64,000 bases of DNA. It comes from Sporosarcina sp. BI001-red. GTDB taxonomy: Bacteria; Bacillota; Bacilli; Bacillales_A; Planococcaceae. Positions 27,646 through 36,343 of this stretch are shown here, one piece after another; the first letter of the stretch is position 1, and each line of letters opens with the position of its first letter. The position numbers and the translations under genes are program-made. Under the pieces are notes generated by a model. It worked only from the letters and a program-made list of their open reading frames with translations, was not told where the DNA came from and searched no databases. Location of the stretch: NCBI RefSeq assembly GCF_003384035.1, contig NZ_QQAK01000011.1:124001-188000 (forward strand), in the 5' to 3' direction.

Positions 27646-29745
27646 AGGTCGTCGTGTTTTTGTAAAGTTATTGAGGAGTCCTGCTATCTCAGACGCTGGA
27701 AGTGGTCGGCTATAAAAATAGCCCTGCCCCTCCCTACAACCTAGACGCTTAACAATTTCTGCTTGGCCCACAGTCTCAATTCCTTCCGCTATGACTTTCA
27801 TTCCAGCAGTATCCGCCATGGTGACGATCGCTTTAATAATCGCCCGGCTATTTTCACTCGTTTCAACATCGCGGACAAAAGACATGTCTATCTTCAATGT
27901 TTCCGCAGGAAATTCTTTTATATAGCTGAACGAACTAAACCCTGTTCCAAAATCATCGATGGATACAACAAATCCAAGATCTCGCAACTGCCTAAGAGAT
28001 GAACTCATTTCTAAACGATCAGCAAAAGCACTTTCCGTTACTTCCATTTCAATGGTCGCAGGATCTACACCTGTTTTCTCCATAAGATTTCGAACAAATG
28101 GAATGAGATCCGGACTCTCTAATTGAACTGCCGAGAGGTTGACTGCAACCGTGATCGGACATGTACGCATAACCTGAAGTTGCTTCGCTTTGATAAATGC
28201 CTCTTCTAAGATCCATTCTCCAAGAGGAATAATAATCCTAGTTTCTTCTGCAAGTCCTATGAACTTGTCAGGAGGGATTCTTCCAAGATCAGGGTGTTGC
28301 CATCTCACTAACGCTTCAAAACCAACGATTTCCTCCTGATCCAAGTTCACTTTCGGCTGATACTCTAATATGAAATGTCCCTCTTTTACGCTTTTTCGAA
28401 GCTCGTTCTCCAGAATAATTCTATCCAATGATTTCGAGTACATATCTGGTACAAAAATAGCGCTTCCTGAGCCACCTTGTTTCTTCACATACTGCATCGC
28501 TTGCTCTGTCGTTGTAATCCAACCTGGCACTTCAGTAGCGTGGAGAGGATAAACAGATAATCCACAACTGACAGATGGGTTATACAATTGTCCTGCCACT
28601 TCAACAGGTGTTTCAATTATTTTTTGCAAATCGCGAGTCCATTCGAGTAGTTCAGTGGTGGACTTTTCACTTTTCATTACAAAAGCAAATTCATCCCCAG
28701 CTGTTCGCCCGCATACTGCCCCATTCAGATGCAACGTGAGGCGCTCTGCTATTTTCTTAATGATCTCATCACCCCGATCATGACCAAAAGTTTCGTTCGC
28801 ATAACGTAACTTGTCAATGTTGACATGGACTAGACCAAGTAACTCTTCCGTCTGTTTCACACGATCGATTTCAACAAACAGCTCTTTTAAAAAGGCTCTT
28901 CGATTTAACAATCCTGTTAGTTGGTCGATGGATGCTAAATCTAAAATAAGTTGTTCCTGCTTTTTTGTCACGGTGTTATCGTGCATGACTAAAACGCTGT
29001 ATCCTGCATATTCCCCTTCAGGTGTTATACGTGACAAACTTCCGCTCATTTGTAAGATACAATTTATGTTTACTTTCAAACGAAATTCAACCGACACTTC
29101 GTGCACATCTGTTTGATTGACCCGTTGAAGAGCTTTTTTCACGTTGACTCGATCCTCTTCTATCATTGCATGCAATACGTTGGGGTTTTTGCCACCCATT
29201 AACTTTTCTACTGAAGGCGATTGGTAGTGAATCATGCCACCCGTATCCACGACAGCAATGTAGTCACCCGAGTTCTCCGTAATCAGCCGATACAATTCTG
29301 CCTGTTTTCGCAATGATGCTTCTATGCCTTTCTTTTCAGTAATGTTGTGTCGAATAGAAATATATTGTTCAGGAATCCCTTTTTCGTTTAGGAAAGGGAC
29401 AATATTCGTATCCACCCAATAGAGAGAACCATCTTTAGCGCGATTGCAGATCTCACCTCTCCAGATCTGTCCTTGGCCAATTGTTTTCCACATTTCCTTA
29501 AAAAATGTTTTAGGATGATATCCTGAATTGACGATACGCTGATTCGCTCCTATGAGCTCATCTTGAGAGTACTTTGAAAGGTTTGAGAAAAACTCATTTG
29601 CATAAATAATTTCCCCAGTTCTATCGGTAATTGCTACAATCGCTGAATTGTCTATTGCAAAAACGATGTCGTTCAACAACTGCGAAACTTCAAAGTGTTG
29701 ATGACGATTAATTAGGTTACGAATCATATCTTGATGGTCCGTCAT
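27637..29745 (-). CDS. PAS-PAS-GGDEF-EAL cyclic di-GMP protein
   Basis: 702 residues, ATG after AGAGGTG, no membrane segment. Two PAS domains (about 25-135, with GANQRIVNSGYHPKTFFKEM of the Aer/NifL type, and about 145-265), a GGDEF domain (DQLTGLLNRRAFL; active site AGDEF in place of GGDEF, no I-site RxxD) and a complete EAL domain: EALVRWQHP, VTESAF, DDFGTGFSS, KIDMSFV, AEGIET. The phosphodiesterase half looks fully active; the cyclase half may be weak or regulatory. PAS residues of the NifL/Aer class often bind FAD, so redox or oxygen sensing is possible but unproven. The gene ends inside the rocF control region. Confidence 0.9.
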   Translation of the reverse strand: MTDHQDMIRNLINRHQHFEVSQLLNDIVFAIDNSAIVAITDRTGEIIYANEFFSNLSKYSQDELIGANQRIVNSGYHPKTFFKEMWKTIGQGQIWRGEICNRAKDGSLYWVDTNIVPFLNEKGIPEQYISIRHNITEKKGIEASLRKQAELYRLITENSGDYIAVVDTGGMIHYQSPSVEKLMGGKNPNVLHAMIEEDRVNVKKALQRVNQTDVHEVSVEFRLKVNINCILQMSGSLSRITPEGEYAGYSVLVMHDNTVTKKQEQLILDLASIDQLTGLLNRRAFLKELFVEIDRVKQTEELLGLVHVNIDKLRYANETFGHDRGDEIIKKIAERLTLHLNGAVCGRTAGDEFAFVMKSEKSTTELLEWTRDLQKIIETPVEVAGQLYNPSVSCGLSVYPLHATEVPGWITTTEQAMQYVKKQGGSGSAIFVPDMYSKSLDRIILENELRKSVKEGHFILEYQPKVNLDQEEIVGFEALVRWQHPDLGRIPPDKFIGLAEETRIIIPLGEWILEEAFIKAKQLQVMRTCPITVAVNLSAVQLESPDLIPFVRNLMEKTGVDPATIEMEVTESAFADRLEMSSSLRQLRDLGFVVSIDDFGTGFSSFSYIKEFPAETLKIDMSFVRDVETSENSRAIIKAIVTMADTAGMKVIAEGIETVGQAEIVKRLGCREGQGYFYSRPLPASEIAGLLNNFTKTRRPIE

Positions 29746-30018
29746 ATAACACCTCTTTCATCCAGGACACACCTGGGGCTTTGCATAATTTTATTGATGT
29801 CTACAAAACAAAAAAGACCCTTTCCGTTAAGTCAAGGAAGGATCAAGGAACGGCTTATTATAATTATCGGTTCAGCTTTACAACTTTTCAAAAAATCATT
29901 TTTTGAATTATTCAAGGTTTGTGGACATATACTAAATGGTGTTTTCACTACTGGAGTGGTTTGGTTTGGATTGGATTAATCATTTTCTGTATGGTGTTTG
30001 TTGCAAGTAATTAAAAAA

Positions 30019-30093
30019 TGGCTGGGGTAGCTGGATTCGAACCAACGAGTGACGGAGTCAAAGTCCGTTGCCTTACCGCTTGGCTATACCCCA
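30019..30093 (-). tRNA. tRNA-Gln (UUG)
   Basis: Seven-bp acceptor stem TGGGGTA/TACCCCA, anticodon loop with TTG, GTTCGAATC T-loop and an encoded CCA at 30019-30021. Last of five tandem tRNA genes read leftwards. Confidence 0.95.
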
Positions 30094-30176
30094 ATAATTA
30101 AAAAAATCGGCTCATCTCTGCGCCGGAGTACTACAAATTAGGATAACCACTATTATTAGAAACTATACATGAAAAA

Positions 30177-30261
30177 TGGTGGTGGGGGACGGATTCGAAC
30201 CGCCGAACCCGGAGGGAGCGGATTTACAGTCCGCCGCGTTTAGCCACTTCGCTACCCCACC
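30177..30261 (-). tRNA. tRNA-Tyr (GUA)
   Basis: Eighty-five bases with the long variable arm of class II tRNAs, acceptor GGTGGGG/CCCCACC, anticodon GTA in GGACTGTAAATCC and encoded CCA. Confidence 0.95.
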
Positions 30262-30328
30262 ATTGATTAATTATAAATAAGCGTGCATGGCGACATCGCT
30301 TATCTGCTATGTATTACTGGAACAAACA

Positions 30329-30403
30329 TGGTGACCCCTACGGGATTCGAACCCGTGTTACCGCCGTGAAAGGGCGGTGTCTTAACCGCTTGACCAAGGG
30401 GCC
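30329..30403 (-). tRNA. tRNA-Glu (UUC)
   Basis: Acceptor GGCCCCT pairs with AGGGGTC (one G-U), anticodon TTC in GCCCTTTCACGGC, encoded CCA at 30329-30331. Confidence 0.95.
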
Positions 30404-30446
30404 GGAATAACCGCTAAACCGCCGCCAACTGTTCAGTACAGATTAC

Positions 30447-30522
30447 TGGAGCTTCCAACCGGATTCGAACCGGTGACCTCTTCCTTACCATGGAAGCACT
30501 CTACCTACTGAGCTATGGAAGC
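30447..30522 (-). tRNA. tRNA-Thr (GGU)
   Basis: Acceptor GCTTCCA pairs with TGGAAGC; anticodon stem CTTCC/GGAAG with loop ATGGTAA, anticodon GGT; encoded CCA at 30447-30449. Confidence 0.94.
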
Positions 30523-30536
30523 ATAGGCATGGAAAA

Positions 30537-30611
30537 TGGCTCCGCAGGTAGGACTCGAACCTACGACCGATCGATTAACAGTCGATTGCTCTACCACTGA
30601 GCTACTGCGGA
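30537..30611 (-). tRNA. tRNA-Asn (GUU)
   Basis: First gene of the cluster. Acceptor TCCGCAG/CTGCGGA, anticodon loop CTGTTAA with GTT, encoded CCA at 30537-30539. Confidence 0.95.
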
Positions 30612-30643
30612 ATAATATAATTAGCTTTTATGGAACAACGAAA

Positions 30644-30671
30644 ATTATACCAGAACTTCAAAATATAGCAA
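30644..30671 (-). promoter_or_regulatory. Promoter of the tRNA cluster
   Basis: Minus strand TTGCTA (30671-30666), 16-bp spacer, TATAAT (30649-30644) with the extended-10 TGG ahead of it; 33 bp before tRNA-Asn. Confidence 0.75.
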
Positions 30672-30785
30672 TAGTTTTTTTCGCGTTCTTTCGTCTATTG
30701 ACGACTTTTACATAATAGCATGTGATGCGCATAACGGTCAAGCCTTCATCATAAAGTACAGTAAACATGTTGAAAGGAGCTTTTT

Positions 30786-31448
30786 GTGCTAAAAAAAATA
30801 GGTTGGATCATGATTATTTGTATGCTAACTCTCGTATTATGGCCCTCTTTCATTACAGCTCCGCAACTATTGAGTGTGTTTAAACTGACAGAAGAACCTG
30901 ATGTCATCGTTAGAGGCACATCCGGCTCCGCACTGACCCTGGATATTTCTTTTGGCGATTCTGCTCTTGAAAACTGGATTGCAGATCTAGAAGCCCCCTA
31001 TCCTTTGTTACTAGTGGATACCGCTTGGGCTAAGCGCTTCCCAGACTCTTCTGAACTCATTCGTAAAAAGAATATCCCGGTTGCTCTTTTGGGTAAAAAA
31101 GGAGCCGTCTATGAAGAAGATTCTACCCTTTTAACTAAGCAGCTAGAAGAATTCACTATTCTATTCGAGAAAAGACCTCTTTGGTTCCGTACAAGCGATG
31201 AAGTATTTCCAAAACTACTTCAAGAATCCTTATGGAAGCATGAAATAAATGCTCTCGGTTCCACTTTACGTTGGAAGGGTGGTAAACTCCCTTCCCACAA
31301 AAAAGGAGAAATATTGACCATTGCCCTAGAGCGCAAGGGCAAAACAACTTTAGATGACATTGATCGTTTACTAGACAGCCGTGAATTTCACTCTGTGGAA
31401 GATGTACTATTTGCGACAAATGTCAAAACCAAAAAGATTCCCGAATAA
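30786..31448 (+). CDS. PdaB-like protein, degenerate polysaccharide deacetylase
   Basis: 220 residues, GTG start after AAAGGAGC. N-terminal membrane anchor (about residues 5-22). The block LTLDISFGDSALENW aligns with the first NodB motif of PdaB (LTFDISWGD), and the position next to kbaA and gerD is where pdaB stands in B. subtilis. However, the downstream His-x3-His metal motif and later catalytic motifs of polysaccharide deacetylases are not visible, so enzymatic activity is doubtful. A role in spore cortex formation is inferred from synteny only. Confidence 0.65.
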   Translation: MLKKIGWIMIICMLTLVLWPSFITAPQLLSVFKLTEEPDVIVRGTSGSALTLDISFGDSALENWIADLEAPYPLLLVDTAWAKRFPDSSELIRKKNIPVALLGKKGAVYEEDSTLLTKQLEEFTILFEKRPLWFRTSDEVFPKLLQESLWKHEINALGSTLRWKGGKLPSHKKGEILTIALERKGKTTLDDIDRLLDSREFHSVEDVLFATNVKTKKIPE

Positions 31449-31449
31449 C

Positions 31450-31491
31450 AAAAGACGCGCAGCTAACGATTTTCGTTAGTGTGCGTCTTTT
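31450..31491. terminator. Bidirectional terminator between pdaB-like gene and kbaA
   Basis: AAAAGACGCGC (31450-31460) with GTGCGTCTTTT (31481-31491) and inner CTAACGA/TCGTTAG. The downstream T run serves plus, the A run serves minus. Confidence 0.85.
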
Positions 31492-31492
31492 G

Positions 31493-32170
31493 TTATTTTG
31501 CATTCGCAGCTTTTTGTTTTCTACGCTCGGCTTTTCGTGCATCTAATTTTAGTTTGTCCTCATCAGACTTTCGATTGTACTTGGGAAGTGCAAGTAGTTG
31601 ATAAGCATTCACCGCAACAAGAGGGAATAACATAATTGTCACCCATGTGTCGACTTCGCCATTGCGAACCATCAACGCTGGCAACCACTCTATAGTTGTA
31701 ATGACAATCATGAAAAACAATGCAGAGATTAGAATATGCTTTTTTGTCCACTGTGCTTTGAACCATGCCGTTACTACAGCAGTACCTACTAGTATTGCAA
31801 GCAATACCATATAGAGAACAGTACGTCCTGTATCGTCTGAAGTAAGACGGAATCTGAAAAACACTAAGTCAAACAGAACGATGACAATTAATAACATTTG
31901 CACCCAGTTCCAGAGTGTCAACGTTCTAAACAGATTGACTCCGAACTGATGGATGGTTAAATAAGCGAAGAAGCCCATTTGTGCGATAACACTCATCGTA
32001 AAGCCTAGAAATACCATCCATAAAAAAGCACCTAAAAACTGAAAAAACTCACCTGTTGATAAATATGAGTAAAAAAAGTCCCAACGAACAATTAGTCCGA
32101 CAAGTCCTGTAATTCCGCCTCCCAAGAGCAGAGCGCGTATAAAAAATTTCATCCAATTTCGTATAGTCAC
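31493..32170 (-). CDS. kbaA: KinB-signalling pathway activator KbaA
   Basis: 225 residues with six membrane segments and a Lys/Arg-rich cytoplasmic tail (DARKAERRKQKAANAK). The start RNWMKFFIRALLLGG and FFQFLGAFLWMVFLGF fit KbaA, needed for activation of the sporulation kinase KinB in B. subtilis. Convergent with the pdaB-like gene and divergent from gerD, the same local order as in B. subtilis. No kinB gene is in this window. Confidence 0.9.
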   Translation of the reverse strand: MTIRNWMKFFIRALLLGGGITGLVGLIVRWDFFYSYLSTGEFFQFLGAFLWMVFLGFTMSVIAQMGFFAYLTIHQFGVNLFRTLTLWNWVQMLLIVIVLFDLVFFRFRLTSDDTGRTVLYMVLLAILVGTAVVTAWFKAQWTKKHILISALFFMIVITTIEWLPALMVRNGEVDTWVTIMLFPLVAVNAYQLLALPKYNRKSDEDKLKLDARKAERRKQKAANAK

Positions 32171-32309
32171 AACAGCGTTCCCCCGTTTTAATTACTAATT
32201 ATAGTGTAACAGCGATTTATCGAAAAATCTATTTCATTCAACAGTCTTTGCATAATCTGCGGAAAGTTGTGAACAATAATTGAAAAGCCAGTGGAGGGAT
32301 TTCTAAACC

Positions 32310-32921
32310 ATGAGAAAATTAGCAATGTATCTGCTCCCTGTCCTATTCGTCTTATCCGCATGTAGCAACGCACAAAACGCAGCTCCTTCTTACGATGAAA
32401 CGAAAAAGATGATGACTGATGCGATACAAACGGAGGAAGGAAAAAAAGCGATCAGACAGTTGCTTACGGAAGAAGAATTCCGTAAACAGCTCGTCCTTGA
32501 ACAACCTGAAGTAGCTTCCGCCATTGAATCGACGCTACTTTCAAAAGAAGGAAAAGACTTTTGGAAAGAAAAGTTCGATGATCCTAAGTTCCAAAAAACC
32601 ATTGCAACAAGTATGAAGGATCAGCAACAAGAAATTATGAAAGCATTGATGAATGACGCATCCTTCCAAAAAGAGCTTGAAGAGTTTTTTGGGACACCGG
32701 ATATGCAAAAACAGCTAGAAAACATTTTGCACTCGGGATCTTTGAAAAAGGAATTTCAAAAAGCCATTGAAGAGACGATTAGCAGCCCCTTACTCCAAGC
32801 AAAATGGCAAGAACTCATTCTACAAGCAGGTGAGGTGAAACCTGTCGAAAAAGACGAAAAGAAAAAGAAAAAAGAAGGCGACAAAAAAGACGACAAAGAA
32901 GAAAGCGGAGAGGGTAAATAG
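32310..32921 (+). CDS. gerD: Spore germination lipoprotein GerD
   Basis: 203 residues; lipobox LSAC (Cys about 18), then a helix-rich body and a Lys/Glu/Asp-rich tail. Blocks such as SYDETKKMMTDAIQTEEGKKA and LHSGSLKKEFQKAI match GerD, the inner-membrane scaffold that clusters nutrient germinant receptors in dormant spores. Ribosome site GGAGGG upstream of the ATG. A possible forespore SigG-like promoter (TGCATA at 32249, CAATAAT at 32274) has a slightly long spacer and is only suggestive. A terminator overlaps the stop codon. Confidence 0.9.
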   Translation: MRKLAMYLLPVLFVLSACSNAQNAAPSYDETKKMMTDAIQTEEGKKAIRQLLTEEEFRKQLVLEQPEVASAIESTLLSKEGKDFWKEKFDDPKFQKTIATSMKDQQQEIMKALMNDASFQKELEEFFGTPDMQKQLENILHSGSLKKEFQKAIEETISSPLLQAKWQELILQAGEVKPVEKDEKKKKKEGDKKDDKEESGEGK

Positions 32922-32937
32922 CCCACTCCGCTTTTAT
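32902..32937 (+). terminator. Terminator of gerD
   Basis: AAAGCGGAG (32902-32910) pairs with CTCCGCTTT (32926-32934), with inner GGG/CCC; a T-rich stretch follows. The stem starts within the last gerD codons. Confidence 0.82.
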
Positions 32938-33996
32938 TTATTTTTGTATGTTATCAATGACGTTTTGAGCGATATCCAAGTAAATCTTTCCGATTGGATG
33001 GTCAGCTGCATAAACAGATGGCGCGAAGTCCTCTTCATCCCAATCCGGCTGGCCTAATGGAATTTGCCCAAGCAATTCTGTGCGAAGTTCTTCAGCTAGC
33101 CGCTTCCCCCCGCCAGAACCGAAAACAAACTCCTTCTCACCCGTTTGTTTGGACGCGAACCAAGACATGTTTTCAATAACTCCGAGTAACGCGTGATCTG
33201 TTTGCAATGCCATTGCACCCGCACGAGCAGCAACGAATGCAGCTGTTGGATGCGGCGTGGTCACAACGATTTCTTTAGAAGCTGGAATCATCTGATGAAT
33301 ATCGAGCGCAACATCACCTGTACCCGGTGGAAGGTCAAGAATCATGTAATCCAGTTCGCCCCACTCGACATCTCTGAAAAACTGGTCGAGTACTTTACCA
33401 AGCATCGGACCACGCCAAACGACAGGTGCATTGTCTTCAACAAAGAAGCCCATTGAAATGACTTTAACGCCTTTACGTTCCACAGGAATAATCCGATCTC
33501 CGCGAATTACAGGTGATTCCGTAACCCCCATCATATCCGGGACACTGAACCCATAAATATCCGAGTCAATCAGCCCTACTTTTTTACCAAGACGAGCAAG
33601 ACCGACTGCTAAGTTAACGGAAACCGTCGACTTCCCGACCCCACCTTTACCTGACGCGATGGAGATGAACGTCACGTCATTGATAGGGGATAGTAAATCC
33701 TGGGCTTCTGCAGCTGTCGCAGTTCCACGGAACTTCTCCAGCGTCTCTTGTGGCAATTCTTCAAATCGAATACCAACCGAGTTGGCTCCTGCAGCTTTTA
33801 ATACTTCTACAACTTTAGTTTGTAGGGTCATTTGTTCTGCCGTATTTACTTTGGCAATCGCCAATTTCACACTCACATGAGACTTTTCAGGCTTGATGGT
33901 AATACCCACAATCCCATCTGTCTCTGCCAATGTTTTATGTAAAAAAGGATCGCTCATACCGCCTAGTAATTCACGTACTGTTTCTTCATTAATCAC
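32938..33996 (-). CDS. salA: Mrp/SalA family P-loop ATPase
   Basis: 352 residues. N-terminal MIP18/DUF59-type domain (about 1-80), then a MinD/Mrp ATPase with the deviant Walker A SGKGGVGKST (about residue 115) and LIDSDIYGFS. In Fe-S carriers of this family a CxxC pair follows ENMS; here that stretch is ENMSWFASKQTGEKEF and the whole protein contains no cysteine. Cluster binding is therefore excluded by the sequence, and the regulator role described for B. subtilis SalA is more likely. Synteny with gerD and cwlD supports that identity. Confidence 0.9.
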   Translation of the reverse strand: MINEETVRELLGGMSDPFLHKTLAETDGIVGITIKPEKSHVSVKLAIAKVNTAEQMTLQTKVVEVLKAAGANSVGIRFEELPQETLEKFRGTATAAEAQDLLSPINDVTFISIASGKGGVGKSTVSVNLAVGLARLGKKVGLIDSDIYGFSVPDMMGVTESPVIRGDRIIPVERKGVKVISMGFFVEDNAPVVWRGPMLGKVLDQFFRDVEWGELDYMILDLPPGTGDVALDIHQMIPASKEIVVTTPHPTAAFVAARAGAMALQTDHALLGVIENMSWFASKQTGEKEFVFGSGGGKRLAEELRTELLGQIPLGQPDWDEEDFAPSVYAADHPIGKIYLDIAQNVIDNIQK

Positions 33997-34077
33997 AACG
34001 GAACACTCCTTACGAGGTTTAGTACATTCACCTCCAAGTATAGCATAGTACTCCTTCTACGTAAGTCCATTCGCTTA

Positions 34078-34791
34078 TCACTTTTGTTCCATAAGCTGGT
34101 TCGCCACTACCCCTGCAACAATCGCATCGGCAACCTTCTTACGATAAGCTGGATCGGCTAACAATTTGTGCTCTTCCGGATTGGAAATGAACCCCGTTTC
34201 CACAATCACAGATGGGACTTGGATATTCTTCAATAAATACACGCCTTTAATCTTCATTGCTTCCCGGTCAGTATTCTTTAATCGCTCTTTAAAAGAGCCC
34301 TGGATCGATTTTGCGAGTGCCTCTCCGCCTTCATGACCTTCTGGATGATAAAATACTTGAGCACCTCTCCACTGCTTCTCTGGGATTGCATTCACATGGA
34401 CACTCAAAAATAAATCAGGTTCTTCCGTCTCTGCAATCTGGACGCGCATCTTCAAATCTTCAAACTTGCGTTCACGCATCGATGAAAACTCTTTGTCTGG
34501 CGCATGCTCAGCTATTGCATCTCCTGATTTCGTGCGCGTCATGACAACAGTTGCACCCTTTTGTTTCAGCTTCTTTTCCACTTCTTTTGTAATGGCAAGA
34601 TTGACGTCACTTTCGATGAGCTCATCCGTAGAGGCGCCGCCATCTTCTCCTCCATGTCCTGCATCCAGCAGCACTTTTACGCCTGCAAGCTCAGCCGGCA
34701 TGAAAAATGCTCGATCCGAAGCATTCACTCCATACCAGACAACACTTAAAGAACACACTAGTAATAAGGTAATAATCATTACACGCTTCAT
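34078..34791 (-). CDS. cwlD: Germination-specific N-acetylmuramoyl-L-alanine amidase CwlD
   Basis: 237 residues. An N-terminal hydrophobic segment (about 4-22) serves as signal or anchor. Amidase_3 domain with zinc ligands in LLDAGHGGEDGG and LSVHVNA and the catalytic Glu in VIVETGFISNPEE. It cleaves side peptides to start muramic-delta-lactam formation in the spore cortex. It lies 81 bp upstream of salA on the same strand as in B. subtilis. Length agrees with CwlD. Confidence 0.93.
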   Translation of the reverse strand: MKRVMIITLLLVCSLSVVWYGVNASDRAFFMPAELAGVKVLLDAGHGGEDGGASTDELIESDVNLAITKEVEKKLKQKGATVVMTRTKSGDAIAEHAPDKEFSSMRERKFEDLKMRVQIAETEEPDLFLSVHVNAIPEKQWRGAQVFYHPEGHEGGEALAKSIQGSFKERLKNTDREAMKIKGVYLLKNIQVPSVIVETGFISNPEEHKLLADPAYRKKVADAIVAGVVANQLMEQK

Positions 34792-34849
34792 ATGACACCG
34801 CCTTTTTCATCCACTATACGCAGCTGTGGATTCGAATATGACCAAGCAT

Positions 34850-34883
34850 AAAAAAAGACGACTTCCTAAAACGGAAGTCGTCT
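34850..34883 (-). terminator. Terminator of the rhodanese gene
   Basis: AGACGACTTCC (34856-34866) pairs perfectly with GGAAGTCGTCT (34873-34883), followed on minus by six T. Confidence 0.88.
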
Positions 34884-34894
34884 GTTGCATTTAC

Positions 34895-35191
34895 TTATTC
34901 AATGGGGCCTTGCCAGCTAAGCATACCGCCGGTCATATTAGTTACGTCATATCCTTCTTCTTCTAGAAAATCAGCAGCCCGACCACTACGTCCACCCGAT
35001 CGACAAATGAGTGTATAGGGCTTCGTTTTGTCAAGCTCGTTTAGACGGACAGGGATTTCTCCAAGCGGAATGTGAATGGCACCAATAACTTTACCTGTCG
35101 CAATTTCATCTGCTTCCCGAACGTCAATCATGTTGACTTGTTGACCTTCGTCTAATATTGTTTCCAATTCAATCGCTGTAATTTCTTTCAT
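34895..35191 (-). CDS. Single-domain rhodanese sulfurtransferase
   Basis: 98 residues, one rhodanese domain. VNMIDVREADEI opens the fold, and the active loop LICRSGGRSGRA carries the persulfide-forming Cys (about residue 63). The six-residue loop after the Cys is that of sulfur-handling rhodaneses rather than phosphatases. Cytosolic. It probably moves sulfane sulfur in cofactor or thiol chemistry; the specific acceptor is unknown. Confidence 0.9.
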   Translation of the reverse strand: MKEITAIELETILDEGQQVNMIDVREADEIATGKVIGAIHIPLGEIPVRLNELDKTKPYTLICRSGGRSGRAADFLEEEGYDVTNMTGGMLSWQGPIE

Positions 35192-35243
35192 TTTTTACGC
35201 CTCCTGTACGCTTAACTTGCTATCGGTATCATATACGTTCTAT

Positions 35244-36095
35244 TCAATTGCGTCCATTGTTTTCGCCTAATTGTTGCTGTTGATGAATGACTTGATAATT
35301 TAATGGCAACTCGATATTCGCGTCATCAAATGCCACCTTCACGGCTTTACGAATGTCCCGTTCACATTCCCACTGAAGACCATTTTCAACTTGCCCAATT
35401 ATACGAAGTACCACGTCTGTACCGTCAATACTTTGGACACCGATAGCATTTGGACCGTCTTTGAAACGATTGTCTCTCTGAAAGTTTTCGCACACCTGTT
35501 CTAAAACACTAATTGCCTGATCGACATCATTGAAATAACTGATACCGATATCAACAAGAGCACGCATGTTGCCACGTGTGTGGTTCGCTACATTCTCGAT
35601 AATCCGATTTGGTAAGTAATTAAGGGTACCGTCGAATGCCCGTACTTTCGTTGTGCGTAGACCAATCTCTTCCACGACACCGTCAATCCCTGCAACCGTC
35701 ACATAATCATCTACTTCCATCTGTTGCTCTAGAAGGATAAAGAAGCCGGTTACGACGTCACTGACTAGCCCTTGTGCTCCGAATCCGATGGCTAGTCCTA
35801 CTACCCCAGCTCCTGCAATTAGCGGCGCGATATCTACACCGAACGTTCTAAGTAATGTACCAACTAAAATAAAAATCATCACGTAAGAAAAGACATTCAA
35901 CAATAGTTTATCCAAAGTTTTAATTCGACCTGGTGTTGTTTTTCTAGTCAGGGACATTTTCTGAACTGTTGCGCTGATCATCTTTTTACCTAGAGGTAGC
36001 GCAATTGAAAAGACAACAATTACTATAGCAAGCTTGATGGCTGTTGCAATTAGTTTCTCCATTTCAAGAGGAATGTGTATCCCAAAAATCTGCAT
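35244..36095 (-). CDS. Small-conductance mechanosensitive channel, MscS family
   Basis: 283 residues from the ATG at 36095, six bases after GAGGGGAAG; the longer in-frame start at 36164 lies inside the promoter. Three membrane segments; the pore helix region IAGAGVVGLAIGFGAQGLVSD has the Gly/Ala packing pattern of MscS TM3, followed by DVVTGFFILLEQQMEVDDYV and the beta and alpha/beta cytoplasmic cage domains. It releases solutes upon hypo-osmotic shock. Resembles B. subtilis YkuT. Confidence 0.92.
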   Translation of the reverse strand: MQIFGIHIPLEMEKLIATAIKLAIVIVVFSIALPLGKKMISATVQKMSLTRKTTPGRIKTLDKLLLNVFSYVMIFILVGTLLRTFGVDIAPLIAGAGVVGLAIGFGAQGLVSDVVTGFFILLEQQMEVDDYVTVAGIDGVVEEIGLRTTKVRAFDGTLNYLPNRIIENVANHTRGNMRALVDIGISYFNDVDQAISVLEQVCENFQRDNRFKDGPNAIGVQSIDGTDVVLRIIGQVENGLQWECERDIRKAVKVAFDDANIELPLNYQVIHQQQQLGENNGRN

Positions 36096-36134
36096 CGTAA
36101 ACTTCCCCTCACTTTCATTGTGTTGCATTGAAAT

Positions 36135-36164
36135 AGCATAACGTATATGAAATCGTACTTTCAA
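36135..36164 (-). promoter_or_regulatory. Probable promoter of the mscS gene
   Basis: Minus strand TTGAAA (36164-36159), 18-bp spacer, TATGCT (36140-36135); 40 bp ahead of the chosen start. Confidence 0.5.
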
Positions 36165-36343
36165 GCAATCCGATGCTGAGTTAACAAGTCAGAAAATTAC
36201 TTTCAACTTGAACATGTAACCTATACCGGTAAATGGATAGAAGGCTTCCGCATTCACCTTCCTGCCCTCCAGATTTTTCTATGTATACACTTTTCATTGG
36301 CAATTAATAGACTATACAAAACAACAAAAGCAGGAGGAGTTCT

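Noticed and set aside
29731..29979. 82-codon plus-strand frame between the GGDEF-EAL gene and the tRNAs
   Set aside because: Starts inside the EAL gene's ribosome site region in opposite orientation and shows no coding character or family.
32249..32280. SigG promoter of gerD
   Set aside because: TGCATA and CAATAAT are 19 bp apart and the -10 is poor; kept only as a remark in the gene entry.
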